Shown one piece after another: positions 44,895-54,781 of a stretch of 64,000 nt of DNA (position 1 is its first letter; the number at the start of each line of letters is the position of its first letter). The position numbers were made by a program, and so were the translations under genes. The notes below the pieces were generated by a model. That model had not been told where the DNA came from and made no database searches. It worked only from the letters and a program-made list of their open reading frames with translations. Source of the DNA: Pareuzebyella sediminis (GTDB lineage: Bacteria; Bacteroidota; Bacteroidia; Flavobacteriales; Flavobacteriaceae); assembly GCF_008367235.1 (NCBI RefSeq), contig NZ_VTZS01000001.1:1364001-1428000 (forward strand), written 5' to 3'.

Positions 44895-45983
44895 ATGAAA
44901 AATACAGCTTTAAGCCAAACCCACGAAAGTCTAGGTGCAAAAATGGTGTCTTTTGCCGGTTTTAATATGCCCGTTTCTTACGAAGGAGTAAATATTGAAC
45001 ATGATACCGTGCGCAAAGGGGTGGGTGTTTTCGACGTATCCCACATGGGTGAATTTTTGATTGAAGGTCCACATGCCTTGGCTTTGATTCAAAAGGTAAC
45101 CTCTAACGACGCTTCGGTCTTGAGTGTCGGAAGGGCCCAGTACAGTTGCCTTCCAAACGAAACCGGTGGAATTGTTGATGACCTGATCGTGTACCGGATC
45201 AAAGATGAAACCTATCTTCTGGTGGTCAACGCCTCCAATATTGATAAAGACTGGAACCATATAGCCAAATACAATGAAAAAATAGGGGCAGTGATGCGTA
45301 ATTTGTCGGATGACTATTCATTACTGGCTATTCAAGGCCCGAAAGCTATCGAAGCGATGCAGCCCTTGACTTCGGTCGACTTAACTGGAATCAAATTCTA
45401 TAATTTTGTCGTCGCGGATTTTGCCGGAATTGATTACGTGATCATTTCAGCAACGGGGTATACCGGTTCTGGAGGCTTCGAGATTTACTGTAAAAACAGT
45501 GAGGTACAACAGGTATGGGATCGGGTTTTTGAAGCAGGAAAAGCTTTTGACATCAAACCCATTGGTCTTGCCGCAAGGGATACGCTTCGCCTCGAAATGG
45601 GCTATTGTCTCTACGGAAACGACATTGACGATAGCACCTCACCTTTAGAGGCAGGCCTGGGGTGGATTACGAAATTCTCAAAAGACTTCGTAAACAGCGA
45701 GGCGCTTGCCCGTGAAAAAGAAAAAGGCGTATCGCGCAAACTCATCGCTTTTGAATTGAACGAAAGAGGTATCCCACGAAAGGGGTACGATATCGTAGAC
45801 GATCAAGGAAACGAAATCGGGAAGGTGACTTCGGGCACTATGTCACCCTCGTTAGGTACGGGAATCGGCCTTGGTTATGTACCGACCGAGTTTTCTAATA
45901 TAGAAACAGTCATTCATGTACGGATCCGTAAAAACTTGATTCCCGCGACCGTAGTAAAACTCCCGTTCTACAAAGGCCTATGA
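44895..45983 (+). CDS. gcvT: Glycine cleavage system T protein (aminomethyltransferase)
   Basis: A 362-residue folate-binding enzyme that takes the aminomethyl group from lipoyl-H protein and makes methylene-tetrahydrofolate and ammonia. Typical blocks are [14 protein letters not shown] at the N terminus, [11 protein letters not shown] with the catalytic aspartate region, [14 protein letters not shown], and [20 protein letters not shown]. It is full length for the family. It overlaps the glutaminase gene by 4 bp, so the two are translationally coupled, an arrangement without obvious metabolic logic apart from ammonia and nitrogen handling. Confidence 0.97.
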   Translation: MKNTALSQTHESLGAKMVSFAGFNMPVSYEGVNIEHDTVRKGVGVFDVSHMGEFLIEGPHALALIQKVTSNDASVLSVGRAQYSCLPNETGGIVDDLIVYRIKDETYLLVVNASNIDKDWNHIAKYNEKIGAVMRNLSDDYSLLAIQGPKAIEAMQPLTSVDLTGIKFYNFVVADFAGIDYVIISATGYTGSGGFEIYCKNSEVQQVWDRVFEAGKAFDIKPIGLAARDTLRLEMGYCLYGNDIDDSTSPLEAGLGWITKFSKDFVNSEALAREKEKGVSRKLIAFELNERGIPRKGYDIVDDQGNEIGKVTSGTMSPSLGTGIGLGYVPTEFSNIETVIHVRIRKNLIPATVVKLPFYKGL

Positions 45984-46894
45984 TCGCATACCAAACTATC
46001 CTAAATGATATTTTTTCTGATATCAAAAACACCGAAGACCGAGGCAAAGTAGCTTCTTATATTCCCGAGCTTGGAAAAATCGACAAGGACAAGTTTGGAA
46101 TGCATCTTATCGATACCAACGGAAGGGGCTATTTCAAGGGAGATTCGGAAGAACTGTTTTCAATTCAAAGTATTTCGAAAGTGCTTTCGCTAGCCATGGC
46201 CCTAGGTCTTGTAGGTGAGAATCTATGGCAGAGGGTCGATGTGGAACCCTCAGGAGATCCTTTTAACCACCTATCTTTATTAGAGCAGGAAAATGGAATA
46301 CCAAGAAACCCTTTGATCAATGCGGGAGCCATCGTAGTTGCCGACATTTTGGTAACCCACCTGAAGAATCCGAAAGAAGATTTCAAAAAGTTCATATGCA
46401 AAGTCGCTGGCGACCCTCATATCGACTTCGACCCAAAAGTAGCGAAATCTGAGAAGGAAACTGGCTTTAAAAACTTTGCCGCAGCAAATTTGCTTAAATC
46501 CTATGGCAATCTAAAAAATGACGTATCGGAAGTTCTAGACTTTTATTTTCATCAGTGTGCTATAGCCATGAGCTGTACGCAATTGGCAAAAACTTTTTTC
46601 CTGTTTAGTAATAGAGGCCAATGCATGCAAGGCCAAACGTATCTGAATATCAACCAAGTAAAACGGATTAACGCGATCATGCTTACCTGTGGCTTTTATG
46701 ATGAAGCAGGTGAATTTGCCTTTAGGGTAGGCCTTCCTGGAAAAAGTGGGGTCGGTGGTGGAATTGTTGCCCTACTGCCCGACCAATTTTGTGTAGCAAC
46801 TTGGTCACCAGGCCTAAACATGAAGGGAAATTCAAAACTCGGGATGCGAGCACTTGAGAAATTGACCTCAGATTCAGGTCTATCAATATTCTGA
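45980..46894 (+). CDS. glsA: Glutaminase
   Basis: A 304-residue serine-dependent beta-lactamase-fold glutaminase that converts glutamine to glutamate and ammonia. The catalytic serine lies in [16 protein letters not shown] (about residue 63, SxxK motif), with later [20 protein letters not shown] and the [14 protein letters not shown] loop, all typical of GlsA/YbaS. The ATG overlaps the gcvT stop. The next gene begins 1 bp after its stop. Confidence 0.96.
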   Translation: MIAYQTILNDIFSDIKNTEDRGKVASYIPELGKIDKDKFGMHLIDTNGRGYFKGDSEELFSIQSISKVLSLAMALGLVGENLWQRVDVEPSGDPFNHLSLLEQENGIPRNPLINAGAIVVADILVTHLKNPKEDFKKFICKVAGDPHIDFDPKVAKSEKETGFKNFAAANLLKSYGNLKNDVSEVLDFYFHQCAIAMSCTQLAKTFFLFSNRGQCMQGQTYLNINQVKRINAIMLTCGFYDEAGEFAFRVGLPGKSGVGGGIVALLPDQFCVATWSPGLNMKGNSKLGMRALEKLTSDSGLSIF

Positions 46895-46895
46895 T

Positions 46896-47714
46896 TTGGA
46901 ACAAAAGAAAATTTTAATTCTAGGGGCGAGTGGTTTTTTGGGCAATGCGATTTACAAAGAGCTATGCAACTACTATGATACCTATGGCACCTATTTTTCC
47001 GCAAGACGATCTTTTGAAGCCAATCAACAGTTTTTATCGTACAATATAGAAGAAGACGATGTGTTTGAAATCTTGGAGAAAGTTCGGCCCCAAATCATAG
47101 TGTCTGCATTGCGTGGTAATTTCGCAGCCCAGATTCAAGCACATCAGCACATTACCGAATATCTTCAAAGAAATGAGTGCACCCTTTATTTTCTTTCTTC
47201 GGCTAACGTATTTGACGCCTACACGAAGTACCCCTCCTATGAATATGATAAAACCCTTTCAGAAAGTGTCTACGGCCGATTGAAAATTAAAATAGAAAAT
47301 ATGCTCCTCCGATTACCTGTGGAAAAAATGGGAATTTTACGTCTTCCTATGGTTTTTGGCAATAGTTCACCACGAATAAAAGAGATTAAAAGATGTATAT
47401 GGGACAACGAACCCGTGGAAGTTTTCCCCAACCTGATTCTGAACGTCACGCATGATGATAAATTGACACAGCAGATCCATTATCTTATAAACCGTAACAA
47501 AAAGGGTATTTACCATTTAGGAAGTTATGACCTTGTGCATCACGAAGACTTCATCAAAGAAGTGGTCAATCGTATCGGAAATTTCAATCCGATATATAAA
47601 CGCGTCTTTACCACCAATGAAGAGCGCTATCTAGCCGTGCTTCCGAAAGACAATAAACTACCGAAAAATTTACAGGTGGCCTATCAAGAAATAGTCGACC
47701 ATCACATAAGATAG
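46896..47714 (+). CDS. NAD-dependent epimerase / dTDP-4-dehydrorhamnose reductase-like protein
   Basis: A 272-residue extended short-chain dehydrogenase with the N-terminal NAD loop ILILGASGFLGNAIY and a middle part FFLSSANVF-like (LYFLSSANVFDAYTKYP). The catalytic tyrosine lies in ESVYGRLKIKIENML (YxxxK). It is most like RmlD-type reductases or sugar-nucleotide epimerases, but no sugar genes are adjacent. The start is TTG at 46896, directly after the glutaminase stop, since no ATG precedes the Rossmann loop. Confidence 0.85.
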   Translation: MEQKKILILGASGFLGNAIYKELCNYYDTYGTYFSARRSFEANQQFLSYNIEEDDVFEILEKVRPQIIVSALRGNFAAQIQAHQHITEYLQRNECTLYFLSSANVFDAYTKYPSYEYDKTLSESVYGRLKIKIENMLLRLPVEKMGILRLPMVFGNSSPRIKEIKRCIWDNEPVEVFPNLILNVTHDDKLTQQIHYLINRNKKGIYHLGSYDLVHHEDFIKEVVNRIGNFNPIYKRVFTTNEERYLAVLPKDNKLPKNLQVAYQEIVDHHIR

Positions 47715-47855
47715 TTATATAATTAAAATTAAACGGCTTACCATTCATAAAAAAAATTAAATCGGCTATCTTATGGTAATAGAATTCAAGGTCAATTGCT
47801 AAGGTTTTGGCCGTAACTTTTTCGAACTAATGATTCGAACCTAAATAGATATATC

Positions 47856-48143
47856 ATGGAAAAAATGACTGAAAAAGAAATTGAAAAAAAACTCAACGAA
47901 CTTGATGGATGGGACTATGTAAATGGAGCCATCGAAACTTCATTCGAATTCAAAAATTTCAAGGAAGCATTCTCTGTAATGACGCGTATCGCCTTTGAAT
48001 GTGAGGCACAGGGGCACCACCCTGATTGGAACAATGTATACAATACATTACATATTAGACTAAATACCCACGATGCTGATGGAGTGACAGAGAAAGATTT
48101 TAAACTGGCCGAAAGCATCGAAGATATCATCGAAAGTGCATAA
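47856..48143 (+). CDS. phhB: Pterin-4a-carbinolamine dehydratase
   Basis: A 95-residue single-domain enzyme that dehydrates 4a-hydroxytetrahydrobiopterin, also called DCoH. The family signature is complete: AFECEAQGHHPDWNNVYNTL with the two active-site histidines, and the preceding FKNFKEAFSVMTRIA helix. It may recycle the pterin cofactor of an aromatic amino-acid hydroxylase located elsewhere, or act in molybdopterin-related metabolism. An ATG three codons downstream is an alternative start. Confidence 0.95.
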   Translation: MEKMTEKEIEKKLNELDGWDYVNGAIETSFEFKNFKEAFSVMTRIAFECEAQGHHPDWNNVYNTLHIRLNTHDADGVTEKDFKLAESIEDIIESA

Positions 48144-48222
48144 ACGGAAAATGGATCAATTGAGAGGCTATTTTCTTTTGCCCCACTTCTATTTCAATAC
48201 TTTTATCATCTACAAAATTTGC

Positions 48223-48230
48223 TAAATTTG
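48223..48230 (+). promoter_or_regulatory. -7 element upstream of yebC
   Basis: TAAATTTG is a perfect TAnnTTTG, 30 bp before the yebC ATG. The -33 region is T-rich without a clear TTG. Confidence 0.45.
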
Positions 48231-48259
48231 CGTAGAGTCCAATTAATTTTAGCTTAATT

Positions 48260-48970
48260 ATGGGAAGAGCTTTTGAGTTTAGAAAAGCACGTAAATTGAA
48301 ACGGTGGTCGGCCATGTCTAAGGCATTTACCCGCATTGGTAAAGACATTGTCATGGCGGTGAAGGAAGGGGGGCCAGATCCTGATTCGAATTCCAAGCTC
48401 AGGGCGGTCATTCAAAACGCAAAGGCCGTCAACATGCCTAAAGATAATATTGAGAGAGCCATCAAAAGGGCTTCCGATAAGAGTTTGGGCGATTACAAAG
48501 AGGTACTTTTCGAAGGGTATGCGCCCCACGGCATTGCTGTACTTATTGAGACCGCCACGGATAATAACACGCGCACGGTAGCCAACGTACGAAGTTATTT
48601 TAACAAATGTGACGGTAGCCTTGGTACTTCAGGGTCGGTTGAATTCATGTTCGATCATACCTGCAATTTTAGAATTCCGACCGAGGGAATCGACCCTGAG
48701 GAATTAGAACTCGAAATGATCGATTACGGAGCGGAAGAAGTATTTGTCGATGATGACGGTATACTTATATATGCACCCTTCGAATCTTTCGGAGCCATTC
48801 AAAAAGAACTTGAAAATAGGGAAATCGAAATATTATCTTCTGGCTTTGAACGTATACCCCAGGTAACAAAAAAACTTTCGGAAGAAGAGGCCGCGGAAGT
48901 CGAGAAACTACTGGAAAAACTTGAAGAGGATGATGACGTTCAAAACGTCTATCACACCATGGAAGAATAG
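48260..48970 (+). CDS. yebC: YebC/PmpR-family protein
   Basis: A 236-residue member of the TACO1/YebC family. The N terminus MGRAFEFRKARKLKRWSAMS differs slightly from the usual GHSKW form, as in other Bacteroidota members. Later blocks are NMPKDNIERAIKRA, VLIETATDNNTRTVANVR and GSLGTSGSVEFMF. The family was described as transcription regulators and more recently as a factor that helps ribosomes through proline stretches. The C-terminal acidic tail is normal. Confidence 0.95.
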   Translation: MGRAFEFRKARKLKRWSAMSKAFTRIGKDIVMAVKEGGPDPDSNSKLRAVIQNAKAVNMPKDNIERAIKRASDKSLGDYKEVLFEGYAPHGIAVLIETATDNNTRTVANVRSYFNKCDGSLGTSGSVEFMFDHTCNFRIPTEGIDPEELELEMIDYGAEEVFVDDDGILIYAPFESFGAIQKELENREIEILSSGFERIPQVTKKLSEEEAAEVEKLLEKLEEDDDVQNVYHTMEE

Positions 48971-49013
48971 TGGAAAAAAGAGAGTGGCATATGAGTTTAC
49001 CCTAATATTTCAC

Positions 49014-50105
49014 TTACTTATCGGTATCACTAACAGAACGGAAGTACCGCCGAGTTTCGAGCTCAGGTCTTTCTTCTTTGTAAACTAATGTAGGTTTTTT
49101 CATCCTGAGTATTCTATCACATTTGCTAGATGTAACGTCGGGTCTGTAGTTATTGTACTTAGAAAGATCATCATCACCGTTAAACCAAGCCAAATAGATA
49201 GCCGGTAAGTTTAATCCTGCTTCATGGGTAAAGGGGTACCCACCACCGAATCTTGGATTCATCTCTAACACATATATTTTTTCTCCCATTATGAAATAGT
49301 CACAGTCCATGATTCCTACATGGCCCATTGCCTTAGATACCCGTTGAGATACCTTATCTATTCTCTCATCGATAACGGATATCGCTTTTTCCGTTTCTCC
49401 CGAACGCATGGCTATTTTTTTTCTGGCGAAAGCCCCAAAGTAATTGCCCTCAAAATCATTAATGACATCAACACCATATTCTTCACCCGAAATTTTCTCC
49501 TGTAAAATAATAAATTCCTCGTTCGGTGTATGGGCCAAGTCCTTTAAAATACTTTTATTGATTTTCAGTTTTAACAATTCATACAACAAATAGAGCTCTT
49601 TTTCATTAGTGGCTTCTTCTATACCTATAGAGCCACTACCCCATCTAGGTTTCAAAATAATCGGATAGGCCACCTCATTTGCGGCTAAGGCCTTCAATAA
49701 GGCATCAAGCTTTAAATACGTCTTGGGTGTCGAAATACCCTGGGAACTCAAAAATTTATAGGTCAACCATTTATCACCACATCTGTCAACGACTTCCGCA
49801 TTTGATATGATAACCCTTGCTCCTAGAGCGTTTAACTCCTCTCGGTGTTTCGATATGATATATAACTCGAGATCATTCAAGGGAATCACAAGATCTACCT
49901 TATGTTGTTCGATAATTTTTTTAACTACACTAATATAGCCCTCAGCTCTTAATGGAGGCACCTGAATGGCAATATCGGCATCGGCAAAAGTGGATGCCGC
50001 ATAATGGCTGTCAATCGCTATCACTTTGCCGGAATGTCCGATTACCTCCTTAAAATAATTTATGAGGTAATTTCTTCGACCGGCACAAGTAAATAAAACC
50101 GTCAT
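49014..50105 (-). CDS. ATP-grasp ligase of the exopolysaccharide locus
   Basis: A 363-residue protein. The N-terminal Rossmann-like part starts VLFTCAGRRNYLINYF and resembles the pre-ATP-grasp domain of carbamoyl-phosphate-synthase-like proteins. The ATP-grasp domain follows (about residues 110-310) with YPIILKPRWGSGSIGIEEA, EYGVDVINDFEGN and the Mg-binding YVLEMNPRFGGGYPF. Such enzymes join a carboxylate to an amine, thiol or hydroxyl. It follows the sugar transferase on the same strand after 166 bp, so it may add an amino acid or similar group to a glycan precursor (inference). Confidence 0.88.
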   Translation of the reverse strand: MTVLFTCAGRRNYLINYFKEVIGHSGKVIAIDSHYAASTFADADIAIQVPPLRAEGYISVVKKIIEQHKVDLVIPLNDLELYIISKHREELNALGARVIISNAEVVDRCGDKWLTYKFLSSQGISTPKTYLKLDALLKALAANEVAYPIILKPRWGSGSIGIEEATNEKELYLLYELLKLKINKSILKDLAHTPNEEFIILQEKISGEEYGVDVINDFEGNYFGAFARKKIAMRSGETEKAISVIDERIDKVSQRVSKAMGHVGIMDCDYFIMGEKIYVLEMNPRFGGGYPFTHEAGLNLPAIYLAWFNGDDDLSKYNNYRPDVTSSKCDRILRMKKPTLVYKEERPELETRRYFRSVSDTDK

Positions 50106-50271
50106 TTTTATTATTTTAGTGGTTGGTGTTTCAAAAAAAGTCCGGCTGAACTAACAACCATGATAGTGCATTTTTATTCTTTTCATCGGCCGACACGATA
50201 AAAAAAGGTACGGCCTACAATACCCAAAATACATATTTTGAACAAATTAGGGGGCATTCCTAGATAATGGG

Positions 50272-50898
50272 TCAATTTTTTCCGCTGAATTCTACAAATC
50301 CTCGATGTTCATCCAAACTATCGGGACCCTCCGAAAACTCTGTTGACTTTGTATCGAAAACTTTTAACATTGTCGACAGTAAAATTTTACAATCCTCTAA
50401 AAAGCTTATATTCTCAACATATACTATGTCTAACTCCAACCTTTTGTCCCAATCGATACCATTTCTTCCTGAAATTTGCGCCAAACCTGTAATACCAGGT
50501 CTGACACTGTGTCGTTTTCTTTCATTGGTCGTATAGTAAGGCAAATACCTTACTCGTAAAGGTCTGGGGCCAACAAAACTCATATCTCCCTTAAGTACAT
50601 TGAATAACTGGGGCAGTTCATCTAAAGATGTCTTCCTCAAAAAACGTCCAATACTGGTCATTCTATCATCATCAGGAAGCAAATGCCCCTGAGCATCGGT
50701 CTCATCGGTCATGGTTTTGAATTTCACAATCTTAAATATTTGCTCGTTCTTACCTGGTCGTTCTTGGAAGAACAATGGGTTACTTGCATTACCAAACCTT
50801 AAAAATAAATAGATAATGATGAAAATTGGTAGGGTTATCAAACTAATCAACAAGGCTATCAAAAAATCAAAAAATGGTTTTATAAAATTCTGATACAT
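50272..50898 (-). CDS. Initiating sugar-phosphate transferase (PglC/WcaJ core type)
   Basis: A 208-residue monotopic phosphoglycosyl transferase, which moves a sugar phosphate from a nucleotide sugar to undecaprenyl phosphate and so starts a repeat unit. One N-terminal membrane helix (about residues 10-33) is followed by the core blocks FFQERPGKNEQIF (with a Glu, Arg and Pro as usual), KFKTM, GRFLRKTSLDELPQLFNVLK with the catalytic Asp-Glu dyad, and MSFVGPRPLR. It is the short single-domain form as in PglC. Genes upstream on the same strand supply a CapK-like ligase and an ATP-grasp protein. Confidence 0.94.
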   Translation of the reverse strand: MYQNFIKPFFDFLIALLISLITLPIFIIIYLFLRFGNASNPLFFQERPGKNEQIFKIVKFKTMTDETDAQGHLLPDDDRMTSIGRFLRKTSLDELPQLFNVLKGDMSFVGPRPLRVRYLPYYTTNERKRHSVRPGITGLAQISGRNGIDWDKRLELDIVYVENISFLEDCKILLSTMLKVFDTKSTEFSEGPDSLDEHRGFVEFSGKN

Positions 50899-50923
50899 AG
50901 GCTTTTTCTTTTAGTACTTTAAA

Positions 50924-52261
50924 TCAAACCAAATCGGGTTTGTTTTTATTGTTTAGGTGCTTATTGATAATCAACCTTCGTTTTCCTGAACTCAACTTTG
51001 GAATTGTTTCGACATATTTTATGTTTATTTCTGCATCTTCTCCTAAGAACAATTTGAAACGGTCAATAATCTCTCCTTCATTATCGAGGTGTTTTGTTAC
51101 TGCCAAATTAATAGTATAAATCGCCCTATCAACTTGAACCACTTGAAACTGCTCTATCTCAGCATATGATTCCAAAATATGAATGTTATACCCAGAGGTT
51201 ACCTTGCCTTTTGTATCTCGTAAAATATCCATTTTTCGGCCCTCAACTTTTGAAAAAACTTTTGTACCCTTAAAATAGGCTCCCTCGCGAGTTGCAATGC
51301 CGAAATCACCCGTGTCGTATCGTATCATGGGTACGTGATAATTGTGTAGGTCCGTAACGACAATCCTTCCTAATTCTCCATCGGCCACTGGTACATCTTT
51401 TTCAGGATGTAATATCTCAATAAAATAACTGGCCCAATTGATCTGAAGGTTCGGGTTTTCAGGGGAAAGCTGAAGCGACAAAATACCGTTTTCTTGGTTT
51501 GAATATCGTAAGTGAACCGGGGCTTTGAAATAATAAACAAGTTTTGCCCTCGTTTCCTCCGTAAGACCCTCTGCCATAGCAATAATCGAAGAAATATTCG
51601 TTTCAATCGGTTTTGAATCTATTTTGTCAAGATACCGACAGATATCCCTAAGGGCTGAGGAATAGGCCAAAATCACCTTCGTCGAAGTATCTTTTTTCAA
51701 GGTAGTAATAAAGGTATCAAGGTATGCGTCGGAAAAATCGGCCACATTCACCATTTTAATATTTCGCAACCAACTTTTTATTCTTCCCCTTTTGTATTTC
51801 GGCAACCATTTTCTAACATAATACAGTCGATATCCAATTTTATAGCCTGCCCTTTCTTGAAAGAAAATGGTATCTGCCCGATTTCTCAATACTTTACCTT
51901 TATTCTGAAAACTGATAAAAGGGGTGCCGGAAGAACCACTGGTCGAAACGGTGAACTTCGAACTGTTTTTATAGGCCATGGATTGAAAGTCGTTGAAATT
52001 TCCCCTTATTTTGACCTTATCGATTACAGGAAAATCCATGAGCGACGTTGCGCCGCTATAGTCGGCATAAAATGCCGTGGTTTCAGTCGCATGTGCCATA
52101 ATTTTCATTAGTAAGTCTTTTCTTCTTTCAATGGATCGGGACGTTTCGTACTGCTGCAAAATGAAGCCGATATCTTCATATTCCCTCCGGAGTTTTCCGC
52201 CTTTGATCGTATCGACTATCCAGAACACCTTATTCCGTAACTCTTCCAGTACCTTTTTCAT
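50924..52261 (-). CDS. CapK/PaaK-like adenylate-forming protein
   Basis: A 445-residue member of the phenylacetate-CoA-ligase-like family, of the capsule-associated CapK branch. The P-loop-like FTVSTSGSSGTPFISFQNK (about residues 102-120), the adenylation motif MIRYDTGDFGIATREG and a C-terminal domain ending KLSSGKRRLIINKH are visible. The lysine in SSGKRR fits the catalytic lysine of the mobile C domain. The substrate is unknown. Within polysaccharide loci these proteins may activate an acid for glycan acylation. It lies 25 bp upstream of the sugar transferase, clearly in the same operon. Confidence 0.9.
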   Translation of the reverse strand: MKKVLEELRNKVFWIVDTIKGGKLRREYEDIGFILQQYETSRSIERRKDLLMKIMAHATETTAFYADYSGATSLMDFPVIDKVKIRGNFNDFQSMAYKNSSKFTVSTSGSSGTPFISFQNKGKVLRNRADTIFFQERAGYKIGYRLYYVRKWLPKYKRGRIKSWLRNIKMVNVADFSDAYLDTFITTLKKDTSTKVILAYSSALRDICRYLDKIDSKPIETNISSIIAMAEGLTEETRAKLVYYFKAPVHLRYSNQENGILSLQLSPENPNLQINWASYFIEILHPEKDVPVADGELGRIVVTDLHNYHVPMIRYDTGDFGIATREGAYFKGTKVFSKVEGRKMDILRDTKGKVTSGYNIHILESYAEIEQFQVVQVDRAIYTINLAVTKHLDNEGEIIDRFKLFLGEDAEINIKYVETIPKLSSGKRRLIINKHLNNKNKPDLV

Positions 52262-52438
52262 AATTCACGTATTTATAGCGAAACTACTATGGTGTTTAGG
52301 ATTACTTTACAAACTCGTTTTCTTTCCATTCAAAATCTATTTGGCTCATAATCGATATGAAATATATCAGGAAAATATGTTCCTACTTTTGGTGGGATAT
52401 TCAAGACCACTCTTTTACTAGGTTTACATTAATTTTCT

Positions 52439-53506
52439 TTAGTTTTTCATTGAAGTTCCTTCAGAATCACCTTCGAGCATTTGTTTAAATAACGGATGTT
52501 TGACATAGCCACCATAACCTACCTCACCAATGAATATACCTGGTGTTTGGTTACCTTCCAGAACAACGGGTCCTTCGGACTGAATGGCTACATCCCAGCC
52601 TGCCAATCGATTCGGTATATAATTGGCAAATTTTAAGCAAAGTTTAAGGGCTTCTTCAAAATAAGGAACCTTTATACCTTTGAAACTAACCCCCGTGTCG
52701 GGATGCATAAAGAACTCATCACCTCCAAAAATCATCGCTCGAATACCCTTGGCGCCGATCACTCCCGTCGCGGAATCAATAGGAACATAAAAACCTCCTG
52801 AACTTACATTGTCAATTACGTTTCCTCCGGTACCAAATCTTATCCCGCAGCCCAGAACATGAGCTTCGCCAGTAGAATCAATAAATGTCCCGACTCTTAT
52901 GGTATTTATACTCGAGGAATAAACCTTTGCAATTTCAGGATGCTGTGTTACCCCTACCTGAAATATGAAAGCTCCCCGAAGTAAATCGTCAATCATACCC
53001 TCAATTTTTTCTCCCAGATGTGTAGCATCAATCAAAAAAACCTCTTTTCCCCCGGAACCGCAAAAGGATTTAATAAAAATACGATCGACACCCGACCTTT
53101 TAAATATGGTCTCAAAGTACTCGATAATCTCTTGCGGAAATCTAAAAATTCGATGCTTGCCTTCATAAAAAAATCTATCGCCCATATTATATCCCAAGAG
53201 TTTTGGCGTTGACAAGCCGTGCTGTTCGCAGAACATTGAAAACAACAACTTATTATCCAGTAGATGAACATAGTGATCTTGATTGTTCTTTTTTGAAAAA
53301 ACGATTTGCCTATATTGTTTCATATCTATGATACTGTAGATATCCTTATGGTCTTTTCGATAAAAAAACCTCCCAAAATAATGAATTGGAAAGCTTTTTT
53401 TATGCATCCAAAGAGCGAAAAACTCACGAATTATTAAAGGGATAGGCTTTTTATTCTTGTCCTTTAAGAAAACCTTTATTCTAAACCATGTCTTTTTATA
53501 ACTCAT
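52439..53506 (-). CDS. Sugar-transfer-associated ATP-grasp protein
   Basis: About 355 residues from the ATG at 53506. A TTG 14 codons upstream is less likely. The protein matches the ATP-grasp group found in polysaccharide loci (Pfam ATPgrasp_ST): LLDNKLLFSMFCEQHGL, RIFIKSFCGSGGKEVF, the STNTIRV-like SSINTIRVGTF, then GWDVAIQSEGPVVLEGN with the metal-binding glutamate and asparagine. The reaction is not known; ligation of an amino acid or peptide to a sugar is a guess from the fold. It is the 5'-most gene visible of the exopolysaccharide group, with debris upstream. Confidence 0.85.
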   Translation of the reverse strand: MSYKKTWFRIKVFLKDKNKKPIPLIIREFFALWMHKKSFPIHYFGRFFYRKDHKDIYSIIDMKQYRQIVFSKKNNQDHYVHLLDNKLLFSMFCEQHGLSTPKLLGYNMGDRFFYEGKHRIFRFPQEIIEYFETIFKRSGVDRIFIKSFCGSGGKEVFLIDATHLGEKIEGMIDDLLRGAFIFQVGVTQHPEIAKVYSSSINTIRVGTFIDSTGEAHVLGCGIRFGTGGNVIDNVSSGGFYVPIDSATGVIGAKGIRAMIFGGDEFFMHPDTGVSFKGIKVPYFEEALKLCLKFANYIPNRLAGWDVAIQSEGPVVLEGNQTPGIFIGEVGYGGYVKHPLFKQMLEGDSEGTSMKN

Positions 53507-53548
53507 TGTTTCTTTAAAAATGTGCACTACTGAAAATCCTTCTATCAA

Positions 53549-53937
53549 CCAGGTGGCGGGCTTCTCTTTAACACCTATTGAAATTTAAAAATGTACATTA
53601 TTGCCGGCATCTTCTTTCTCAAAAGATAAATGTGAAACTACGGTCAGAAATCTTTAGCTGAAATGGCTTCTCTTTATCGGTGAAATTGGTTCGCAGTATT
53701 AAGAATATATCCCTAAACGTAGGTAAAATATCAAGAAATAATTAAAGATTCCGATGAGTTTGACATATAAGTCGAACATTGGTCTATTCATTGCTTTTTT
53801 TTACCAACAGTCTAGTTTTCAATGCGAACCAGAAACCTGTTTGACCAACAAAAGGACTATTGCGAAATGACCCCGCTATTTTTAAAGAGGAGGGGCATAA
53901 TTTTGATTGGCCCCTCCCCTCATAGTAATAGAATGAT
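53549..53937. other. Intergenic stretch with one strong hairpin
   Basis: No gene is visible in about 390 bp. A GC-rich hairpin, GGAGGGGC (53889-53896) pairing with GCCCCTCC further on, stands just before the end of the broken gene that follows and could be its terminator, although no U-tract is present. Confidence 0.45.
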
Positions 53938-54690
53938 CTAATTGTCGTATAAATAAATTGAAGATGTGGCCGTCAAATTATTTTCAATTGACGGGGCAAC
54001 ATCACCACTTTGGTCCGAAACATCAGAATAGCCCAGAATCTTTCCGTTACCTACTTCGGCTATTAAAATCATTTTGGTTTTATGATCATAGGACACATCA
54101 ATAAGGTTGCCCATCATCGTCGAAGGACCCGCAATCCTTATTTGATCTGTAAGGTCAATGGTTCCTCCGTTTTCAGTAGAACTCCATATAGAACGGAAGT
54201 CTTGGATAACCTGAAAACCTCATCAGTATTTGCATCTGCGGCATCACCAATGTCGGTCATCATCAAAATATCGTCGGCTTCACTATAATCGATGCCATGG
54301 GTTCTTACAATACCTTGAATTGTAATTTGTTCGTCCGTAGCAATCGTACCGTCCGTCTTAGTATTCGTTAAAAAATCTTCGGAAATTGCTAAATCACTCG
54401 TATTGTCGACAACAGCCACATGACGGTCTCCCATGAAAGTAATACCCAAAAGGTTACAATTGATGTCAAAGGTGTTTACCAGTTTAAAGGAAGATCCGTC
54501 ATAACAGTATACATAGAACTTCTTTTTCCCGTTATCCGAGACGACCACACGGTCTCCTAAAACGGTTATCTCCCTCGGACTCATTCAAATCCGCGCTACT
54601 AGGAAAATCAGCATTGACAGCACCTCCACACGTCAGGCCCGAGAAATTTGCATAGTTCTCGAGGCTGAGATTCGATCTTGAGGCTTGGAC
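53938..54690 (-). pseudogene. Frameshifted beta-propeller-like secreted protein, 3' part
   Basis: Three pieces in different minus-strand frames read as one protein. The first is about 54690-54585 with SLENYANFSGLTCGGAVNAD. The second is 54584-54190 with VVVSDNGKKKFYVYCYDGSS and ILMMTDIGDAADANTDEVFR. The third is about 54185-53938 with MGNLIDVSYDHKTKMILIAE, GNGKILGYSDVSDQSGDV and the end SSIYLYDN. The repeated strand pattern (VAVVDN, ILMMTD, MILIAE) is that of propeller blades. Frame breaks lie near 54585 and 54188, and the N terminus is missing. It is a truncated and frameshifted pseudogene beside the polysaccharide operon. Confidence 0.6.
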
Positions 54691-54766
54691 CAAGGACAGG
54701 ATCTATCAAACCACAGTGGATTATTTTGACCATTACCGGACCTTAGCGCTTAAAATAAATAGGTGA
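54662..54766 (+). pseudogene. Orphan C-terminal fragment on the opposite strand
   Basis: A start-less frame of 34 codons reads LRFDLEAWTKDRIYQTTVDY and ends FDHYRTLALKINR before TGA. It looks like the last helices of a larger enzyme that I cannot name. It overlaps the head of the minus-strand pseudogene, so the two fragments meet near 54660-54690, as expected at an old recombination or deletion joint. Confidence 0.35.
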
Positions 54767-54781
54767 GGTTTTAAAAGTGGG

